From the NCBI GenBank assembly GCA_009733575.1, contig ML769562.1, positions 62,001 through 126,000 of the forward strand: a stretch of 64,000 bases of DNA. The letters run 5' to 3'. The notes beneath the pieces are model-generated. The model had not been told where the DNA came from. It was given only the letters and a program-made list of their open reading frames with translations, and ran no database searches. Positions 57,638 to 64,000 of this stretch are shown one piece after another (the stretch's first letter is position 1; the number at the start of each line of letters is the position of its first letter). The position numbers were made by a program, and so were the translations under genes. This DNA comes from Gymnopus androsaceus JB14. Taxonomy: Eukaryota; Basidiomycota; Agaricomycetes; Agaricales; Omphalotaceae.

Positions 57638-58990
57638 AAGAGCAAAAGGATCCAATGATGTTGCTTTTGGAAAGATCAGTATGATATTTGCGGGAGACTT
57701 TGCTCAGCTGCCTCCAATTGGGGGTGAGAGTGTCTCTCTGTATTCTTGAAGGAAAATGGAAGATGTTAAGATTTACAATGGTCACAATGGTCATTGTGAA
57801 GTTATTGGTAAATCTCTGTGGCATCATGTAACATATGTTGTTGTTCTGTGCAAAAATATGTTAAATACTGGTGAAAGTAAAGCAGATATTGCTTTTCGTC
57901 AGGCATTAGAAAATATGCGTTATAAAGCCTGCACAGGTGATGATATTCGATTCCTAAACACCCTAGTTTCATCAAAAATGCCATGTTGCCCCTATGTTGG
58001 CCAGGAGCCTTGGAGAAATGCACCTATCATAGTTGGAGAGAATAAGTACAAAGATGAAATCAATAGATTAGGTTGCATTCATTTTGCAAATGATACTTGA
58101 CAGGATCTCACAGTGTTTTATAGTGACGACACTATATCACCCAAGGGGGAAAATAAAAAAGATTCAAAATCGAAAAAAAACACAAAGTCATCAATAATAA
58201 ATACTATATCTAAGGATCTACAGGAGATTCTTTGGGATTTACCTCCTTGTGCTCATGACCTTCATGCTCCACCAGCTTTATCTCTTTGTCATGGGATGCC
58301 AGTTATTATACGCTATAATGTTGCCACTGAGATGTCAATTACAAAAGGTCAGCAATCCGACTCAGCATGCTACAGTGTATGCATGGCATGAAGGGAAAGG
58401 AGCTTTTGGCCAGCGTGTACTAGATGTTCTTTTTGTACTTCTTGATAACCCACCAACCTCTGTACATATCAAAGGTCTCCCTACTGATGTAATTCCATTA
58501 ACGAGACGTAAAACAAAAGCACTAGTTCAATTACCAGATGATACAACAATTTGGATAACAAGAAACCAAGTTGATGTTCTACCAGGTTTTTCAATGATGG
58601 CACATGCCTCCCAAGGTCAGAGTCTGTGTCCAAATGCAACAGATCTAAATACTTTAAGTGATCATCATGCAATATATACTGCTTTGTCTCAGAGTCAAAG
58701 TGCTGAAAAAACAGTTATTTTACAAGGTTTTGACTCTTCCAAGTTAACCCATGGCGTAAGTTGCCAATTATGCAGAGAATACAGGGAGCTTGAAATACTG
58801 GATGTCATCACATGGTTGCATTTTGAGGGTAAACTTCCCATATCAGTTTCCAGATCTACACACAATATACTTATTGAGTCCTTTTTAGCATGGAAGGGAT
58901 CTGACTACATGCCAAGTCACATTCATGATGCTTTAAGATAGACTTCAAAAGAACCATATATGGTTGAAGCAGAACCCAACATTTCATAGA

Positions 58991-59420
58991 CTGTCCTTGA
59001 TAAATCTACATTTGCAAAACTTCTAAAAGAAAGGGAAGCTTCCCTTCCACCTGATAATACTGAAACTAAATCTACTTTATCCACTGTTCCAAACAAGACT
59101 CCCAAAAAAAGAAAGATTTTTGACCTCTATCATAATGAAGATATTCCTTGCTCTGCCCCAAGGAGGGGACCATTTACAGATGCTGCACCCGCACAAGTTT
59201 GGACTGCCCTTGACAAATCTACATTTGCAAAACTTCTAAAAGAAAGTGAAACTTCTCTTCTGCCTGGTGATACTGCAACTAATTCTATATCTACTTTATT
59301 CACCATTTCAAATAAGACTCCCAGAAAAAAAAAGGATTTTTGATCTCTATCTCAATGAAGATATTCTTTGCTCTTCCTCAAAGAGGGGACCATTTACTGA
59401 TGCCACACCTGCACAAGTTT
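58991..59420 (+). repeat. Tandem duplication of ~210 bp in the Helitron tail
   Basis: Two consecutive units begin CTTGAYAAATCTACATTTGC and each carry ..GGACCATTTACWGATGC..GCACAAGTTT. They translate to a repeated basic/Ser-rich module with FDLY..NEDI and KRGPFTDA-like motifs. The second unit has lost frame. Probably a true repeat of the ancestral protein followed by decay. Confidence 0.7.
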
Positions 59421-59690
59421 CATTTATGCCTAACCCAGGCTCAATGCTGCATATTCCAAATGTTTCTCATCAACAGGCTACAGTTTTTCCATTAAAGCGC
59501 AATAGAACACAATCTTCATCCAATAGACCTTCATTTCCCATTGGCTTATGCTGGTCCAACAACAGTTGCGCATTTGACACTGTCTTTACTGTTGTCAGTG
59601 AATGACCAAGCATCTAATTGGAGTGCCTAAGTAGATCCCACGTTTGGTAGCATTACTAACCTGGGACAGAGCAACAGCTCCTTTAGCATT

Positions 59691-59811
59691 TGTTGCTCCA
59701 TACTAGGTATGATACCCTTACTTTATCATTGTTATCCTTACTTACTTGAGTGTTCATTGCTCCATACCAGTTTCCCCAATATATTACTTTAGAGACAACC
59801 TGATTATAACA
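59691..59811 (+). repeat. Candidate 5' LTR of the copia element
   Basis: The segment begins TGTTGC and ends ATAACA, the inverted TGTT..AACA ends typical of LTRs, and is followed directly by a primer-binding-like GGTTATGGGCCC. It is short (121 bp) and its partner LTR would lie beyond the window, so the left boundary is tentative. Confidence 0.4.
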
Positions 59812-59823
59812 GGTTATGGGCCC
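59812..59823 (+). promoter_or_regulatory. Candidate primer-binding site (half-tRNA type)
   Basis: GGTTATGGGCCC is complementary, with one difference, to the anticodon arm of initiator tRNA-Met (..GGGCTCATAACC..). Copia-type elements are known to prime from an internally cut tRNAiMet rather than its 3' end. Position directly after the LTR-like CA end fits. Confidence 0.45.
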
Positions 59824-59940
59824 CGAGCTCCAAATCTGCGTACACAATATATTTAGGGATAACAAACTCTACTCAAGGAAATCCATTCAACCTCCACACA
59901 CCATCTAATCATCCTCCAACTTTTACCAAATAATACTACA

Positions 59941-60651
59941 ATGTCAGATGCCACTGAAGAAACCGACAAATTGAGTTGGAAACAACTCACACTTACCCCT
60001 ATCAAGGAGGGCAATGATGGCTTGAACAACTACAATGAGTTCAGAAGAAAATCTACACTTGAACTCAATGCAGTGGGCTACTGGAAATTCATCAATGGAC
60101 CAGAGTACAACCTGCCCAAGATTCCAGAACTCAAACCGAGTACACGGGTTGAAGGAGTAGATGATACAGGAAACAAAATTTCAATCAGAATACCTGGAAA
60201 CAAGATACTTGTCCAGGCTGTGAAAGACAATGCAAAAGCCTGGCTCAACAGAGACAAGAAGACCCTATCAGCCATAGTCAAGGCTGTTCCCATCCAGAAA
60301 CTGTACATCATTGATGGATGCACAACTGCTCACACAGCGTGGTTTGCCCTCAAGAACAAATATGAACCAGCAAACAGCCTTGCAGCCATTGGTATCGAAC
60401 AGCAGATCATCAGTAATTGCTGCATTGAAGGTGATGACCCCGTGAACTGGCTGCAGGTCATGATTCAACTCTATGGGAGGCTTTGGGATGCTGACCCAAC
60501 TATGATGCCCGACACCGAATTTGTGAAACACATTGCCACCCTGATGACAACCAATGTTAACTGGAGGTACTGTCGAGATGACCTCCACAGGTTGATGAAG
60601 GAAGCAGAAGTGACTGGGAAACCATACTCATCGAGACAGGTGATACATTAA
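59941..60651 (+). CDS. Copia-type Gag polyprotein N-terminal part, 236 aa
   Basis: An uninterrupted frame starting MSDATEETDKLSWKQLTLTP shortly after the candidate primer site. It has the copia gag layout: NYNEFRRKSTLELNAVGYWKF (the W..W/K start of the DUF4219/UBN2-type region), TAHTAWFALKNKYEP, LQVMIQLYGRLWDADP and FVKHIATLMTTNVNWRYC. The stop at 60649-60651 lies before the zinc knuckle, which continues in another frame (HCAFLVGHTKAECF), so either frameshifting or a lesion separates them. Capsid protein of a retrotransposon, not a cellular gene. Confidence 0.75.
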   Translation: MSDATEETDKLSWKQLTLTPIKEGNDGLNNYNEFRRKSTLELNAVGYWKFINGPEYNLPKIPELKPSTRVEGVDDTGNKISIRIPGNKILVQAVKDNAKAWLNRDKKTLSAIVKAVPIQKLYIIDGCTTAHTAWFALKNKYEPANSLAAIGIEQQIISNCCIEGDDPVNWLQVMIQLYGRLWDADPTMMPDTEFVKHIATLMTTNVNWRYCRDDLHRLMKEAEVTGKPYSSRQVIH

Positions 60652-60754
60652 CAATTGAGAGAGGAAGAGATTGAGATGGGGATAGCCCCATTGGTAGCGT
60701 CTATCAGCACTATAGTGGCAACAGGGAAAGGAAAGGGAATAGAATGAACCATCC

Positions 60755-61709
60755 CCGGTGTCTATTCAGCTGGTCAGCAATTCACTCCTCAGGGAAGCTC
60801 CAAGCACCAAGGCCAGAGGAACAGCCAAAAACAGAAACCTTACCCTGGAAATAACCGCTCCAATCCCAAACTCATCTGCAACAACATACACTGTGCCTTC
60901 CTGGTTGGCCATACGAAGGCTGAGTGCTTTGTCTACAGAGGTGGTAAAGCAGGCCAATATCCACCCAACTTCCAAGGTCAAAGAGATATACACCTCTCCC
61001 TGGAAGCTAGAGTTGCAGCATGTAGGAAGCAGGCAATTGAGAAAGCCAGTGGGAATGTGGCAACTGCAAGGATGGCAGAAGAGGTCAACAGAGACCCAAG
61101 TTGACATGCCATGTCTGTGAGCTATGGACAGGCAATGGAGGAAGAAGTGGAGGCAATTCTGGGACAAGTAGAAGGTAGCTTTGCCTTCATGATGGAAGTG
61201 GAAGGAGACATTGGAATGATGATGGGATCAAGTTCAATGAAATTGTAAATGTCAATGTGGTAGCATTGAACACAGATATCCCACCCAAAGATTTGGTAAA
61301 CCATGACACTGGAGCTACGCAACATATATTTTGCAAGAGGAAGTTCTTCCACAATTACGAGGACCTCAAAACACCACTCAGTGTCCATGGTTTTGGTTCA
61401 AAGCTATCTGCTGTTGCCATTGGAAAGGGGTCAATTGTACTGAAAGCAAGCGTAGGAAATTCAACCCAAACCTTTTTGCTGTCAAATGTGCTACACATCC
61501 CAACAGCCCATTGCAGTCTTATCTCCAGCTCTAGACTCAATAGGAAGGGAGTCAGCACTTGCACTGGCAATGGGAAGATCACTTACCTCAACAAAAAAAA
61601 GGTACCATTCACATTGGGGTCCATTGTACGAGAGTTGTACAAGATGGATGTAGTTCTTGTACAAGCTCCAGACTCCAATCCAAAGAACTCCTTTATACTT
61701 GATCATTGA
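60755..61709 (+). pseudogene. Copia zinc-knuckle and protease segments
   Basis: A CCHC-like CNNIHCAFLVGHTKAEC is followed, after frame breaks, by the frame 61257-61709 with the aspartic protease motif VNHDTGATQHIF, FGSKLSAVAIGKGSIVL and a LLSNVLHIPTAHCSLISSSRL strand pair typical of copia protease to pre-integrase sequence. The canonical D-S/T-G triad is intact as DTG. The frame stops at the start of the palindrome. Confidence 0.7.
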
Positions 61710-62773
61710 GGTCACTTGCTACACCCACCTTACTTTGCTCTAAGTAATTTTAAATGCAAAAATGTCAACTTCCATATTAATCTACAATGCCTTCAGTCTT
61801 CTAAGTTACCCTGTAGTTCTCAAATTGTTAAAATATGACCGGCATTGTACACTGTATGCATGCATTGTTGAGCATGCAGTATACACATTGCATATATATA
61901 TACTGCTCTTTTGTAGTTTCATATCTTTATCCATTTGCCTACACTATGCTACTGCAATAGGTCAAATGTTCTTGCTCTCCCCTTCATGAACCTCTGGTAT
62001 TATTTAACACAGATATGTAAGACCATCTACATCCTCCATCAGAAAATTGACATATACTAGTAATGTGTACTGATAGTTTATCAATAATATCAAGCTATCA
62101 AAACTAATAAGTCATATTAGTACTAGTAATATGTACCAATAATTCATACTAGTACTAATGACTTCTAGTAGTGGTGATATTAGTACAGTACTAGAACTAA
62201 TAACCCATACTGATAGTATTATTAAAACAATACTGGTACCAATAACTCATAATAGTAGTATTATTAGTACAATACAATACTAGTGTATTAGTAATAACTC
62301 ATACTCATGGTACTATTGTGCTAATACTACTGGAAATTACTACTGTGATTCAGTCTACTAGTGCTGCTGCTATTGCACTAATACTAGTACTAATAGCTTG
62401 TAGTAATATAGTATGTACTAGTATTATAGCCAGTATTGTACTTAGCCAGTATTTTACTCATACCACTATCAGTATGAGTTATTAGTGCTTGTATTGTACT
62501 AATATTGGTACTAAGTACTACAAGTTATTAACACATGATACTGCCAGTACTAATACTAGGATACTATTGATAAATTATCAGTACACATTACTAGTATATG
62601 TCAAGTTTTCTGATGGAGGATGTAGATGGTCTTACATATCTGAGAACTACAGGGTAATATAGAATACTGAAGGCATTGTAGAGTAATATGGAAGTTGATG
62701 TTTTTTGCATTTAAAATTACTTAGAGCAAAGTAAAGTGGATGTAGCAAGTGACCTCAATAATCAAGTATAAAA
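61691..62773. repeat. 1.08-kb imperfect palindrome
   Basis: The left outer arm (61691-61822) and right outer arm (~62645-62773) are inverted copies, from CTTTATACTTGATCATTGAG at the left edge to its complement at the right. Inner arms (62012-62100 and ~62555-62644) also match, sharing GATATGTAAGACCATCTACA. The centre (~62100-62555) is AT-rich and made of ACTAGTA/TACTAAT-type units. A 189-nt insert (61823-62011) occurs only in the left arm. The outermost left bases are copia protease-end coding sequence, so that coding fragment is duplicated in reverse at the right. Confidence 0.75.
61823..62011. mobile_element. Insertion in one palindrome arm, ~189 nt
   Basis: The right arm reads directly GTTCTCA-GATATG, while the left arm has 189 extra bases between these. 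The insert begins AATTGTTAAAATA and ends TATTTAACACA, so TGTTAAA forms weak inverted ends. It is AT-rich and non-coding. It must postdate formation of the palindrome or have been lost from the other arm. Confidence 0.5.
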
Positions 62774-63015
62774 GTAGGCAGTTGCTCAGAGTTAACAGTT
62801 AGCTGGCAGCTTCCCAATGTTAATAGTGAAATGGGCAGCTGCCTAGGGTTAACAGTAAAGTGGGCAGCTGCCCAAGGTAATGGTAAAGCAGGCAGCTGCC
62901 CCTGTGACATGTGACAAATCAGGCAGCAGCCCACTCTGGCAGCTGCCTGGAATAATTTGGGCAGAGGTGGGCAGCTGCCTCACTAAAATATTGGGTGGGC
63001 AGAATGCCCAAAAAA
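62774..63015. repeat. Array of GGGCAGCTGCCC-type palindromic units
   Basis: About nine variants of GGGCAGCTGCCC (e.g. at ~62835, ~62861, ~62891, ~62973) occur every 20-40 bp, separated by short AT-richer spacers such as AGGGTTAACAGTAAAGT. Each unit is self-complementary and contains the CAGCTG E-box-like core. It directly follows the large palindrome and precedes copia pol sequence. Confidence 0.7.
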
Positions 63016-63139
63016 GGTACCTCTTAGGATATTTTATGGACATCATTTTTCTATCCTAACTAGGTCGGATATAGTGGTTGCCTGAAGTGCCGACAAAACC
63101 AAAACCCCTTTCAAATCCATCCTCAATTGACAAGCTGAC

Positions 63140-64000
63140 TTATCACACCTTTGTCCTTTCAGCACTCTAGTTACCTCGAGGAAAACCAATTCGGACAGTC
63201 TAAACAAAGTCACCAAATGGGGAGAAGAAGGCCAATTTGTGGGAAATGCCAGAGATTCAAAGGGATACCTCATTTACTTTCCATGCTCTCGCACCATCCA
63301 GGTGAGATGAGATGTAGTATTCCATGGCTTCCCGTCCTCCTTACCCTCCCTGCCACAGTCCAAATTCTTATGGGATGACATTCCCTTTGAAGCTGAACAC
63401 TGTGAACATGATGCTGAATGAGGTAGCGAACGCTTCCCATCAGACACCCTGACACCACAAGATGGCATTGAAAGTCCACAAGCTGGTGACTCAGACTCGT
63501 GAGTAATGACTCCATGTCCAAGAATCTGTTCTAACCTGTAAATACAGGTTGAATCCAAGTCCACAAGATGGCAGCTTGGATGGGTGAGTAATACCTCCCT
63601 GCTCTAAACTTGATCTTAAAATTGAGATTAATATAAAATGGTAGCTTGCCACAAGGTGGCGTTGCTCCTAATACTCCATTGAACAATCCAGTGGACAAAG
63701 ATGTCATCATGGATGATGCCCCAACAGACACTCCAAGGCAAAGTAGCTGTATGCACAGACTGCCAGCGAGATATGTGGTCAACCATGTTGGTACCTTGGA
63801 TGAGGGGGGGCCGGACTTGAACCTACTCAAATACATCCTCAGCACCAACAATGAACTGGAGATTGAATGTGATGAGACAGACTTCCTGTCCTTAGCCCAA
63901 AGCTTCATATGCACTGAAATTGCCTACATGGGTGCTGCACTCACTGAACCTATAGATGATTCTGAAGAGAAAGACCCAGCTTCAGTTCAGGAAGTGCAGT
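63140..64000 (+). pseudogene. Copia pol: integrase C-terminus and following region, partial
   Basis: Translation gives SKGYLIYFPCSRTIQV followed by a stop and DVVFHGFPSSLPSLP.. WDDIPFEAEHCEHD, the conserved end of copia integrase (KGY..  DVVF.E). Later frames give RYVVNHVGTLDEGGPDLN and LKYILSTNNELEIECDETDF, likely linker leading to reverse transcriptase beyond the window. Several stops show decay. Confidence 0.65.

Larger units (their letters stand above)
56813..59604 (+). pseudogene. Helitron-like PIF1 helicase, decayed
   Basis: Segments in order: a leader with YWENLLKTMRQTLLAER; NEEQE followed by a TGA where Arg is usual; Walker A IGGMGGIGKSQVIKCLLKFF; CAPTGNAAALLGGSTYHFLLG; Walker B IILDEGSMLG; a nested element (57459-57637); FAGDFAQLPPIGG, the helicase motif III region; then WRNAPIIVGENKYKDEIN, and near the end DVLPGFSMMAHASQGQSL and YTALSQSQSAEKTVIL (motifs V/VI). 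Several in-frame stops and frame changes make it inactive. This is the PIF1-type helicase half of a Helitron as found in Agaricomycetes. The Rep nuclease half is not seen. The tail has a tandem duplication (58991-59420) and a SCAFDTVFTVV box like that of ubiquitin-specific proteases. Confidence 0.75.
59691..64000 (+). mobile_element. Ty1/copia retrotransposon, interrupted, runs off the right edge
   Basis: Order: candidate LTR, primer site, gag (59941-60651), zinc-knuckle region (~60860-61110), protease segment (61257-61709), then a palindrome and repeat array (61691-63015) where the pre-integrase and integrase core should be, then integrase C-terminus (~63140-63420) and later pol sequence to the end. 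Several frame breaks outside gag. The element is therefore defective although gag is clean. Confidence 0.75.

Noticed and set aside
1..64000. tRNA, rRNA and CRISPR features
   Set aside because: No convincing cloverleaf B-box with matching A-box, rRNA segment or regularly spaced direct-repeat array was seen by eye; a covariance-model scan would be decisive for tRNAs.

Overview
The window looks like nuclear DNA of a mushroom-forming basidiomycete (Agaricomycetes). Genes on both strands are broken by many short introns of about 45-65 nt with GT..AG ends. The set of orthologues (GCFC protein, Cet1-type RNA triphosphatase, Erv1, Ole1 with a fused cytochrome b5, SMC6, eIF3i, profilin, BCKDH E1-alpha, ZIP, Mlp/TPR, uS10) is fungal. 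Exon joins were built by hand from splice motifs, reading frame and remembered family motifs. No alignment or search was run.

Layout. 1-9.5 kb: a 5'-truncated GCFC-domain gene converges on an mRNA-capping triphosphatase gene; then a C-terminally anchored membrane protein, an F-box gene and an 84-residue basic protein. 9.9-22 kb is a plastic accessory block. It is built from an expanded F-box/leucine-rich family with one clean copy (18.3 kb) and several decayed ones. Intact ERV1 and a small secreted protein gene are embedded in it, along with two inverted copies of a short TIR element and a 1.14-kb hAT-like element that interrupts an F-box gene with an 8-bp target duplication. 22-55 kb is mostly conserved housekeeping sequence: a Zn-cluster fossil, OLE1 (with an apparent 1-nt frameshift), SMC6, eIF3i (whose first coding exon is only ATG), two tandem Mkh1-like mitochondrial genes, profilin, a single-pass glycoprotein, BCKDH E1-alpha, a ZIP transporter, a DUF262 protein, a TPR/Mlp1 coiled-coil nucleoporin, uS10/RPS20 and a second large F-box gene. 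55-64 kb is a transposon nest: an 815-bp TIR element with a 12-bp flanking repeat, a decayed Helitron-like PIF1 helicase with its own small nested TIR element, and a Ty1/copia element whose integrase core is replaced by a 1.1-kb imperfect palindrome followed by a GGGCAGCTGCCC-type repeat array. The copia element runs off the right edge.

Neighbours. Several housekeeping pairs are divergent over very short shared promoters: eIF3i with the first Mkh1-like gene (about 175 bp between ATGs) and TPR with RPS20 (about 207 bp). Others converge closely: SMC6/eIF3i, BCKDH/ZIP and GCFC/CET1. The genes do not form one pathway. The most unusual structure lies in the F-box block and the terminal transposon nest.
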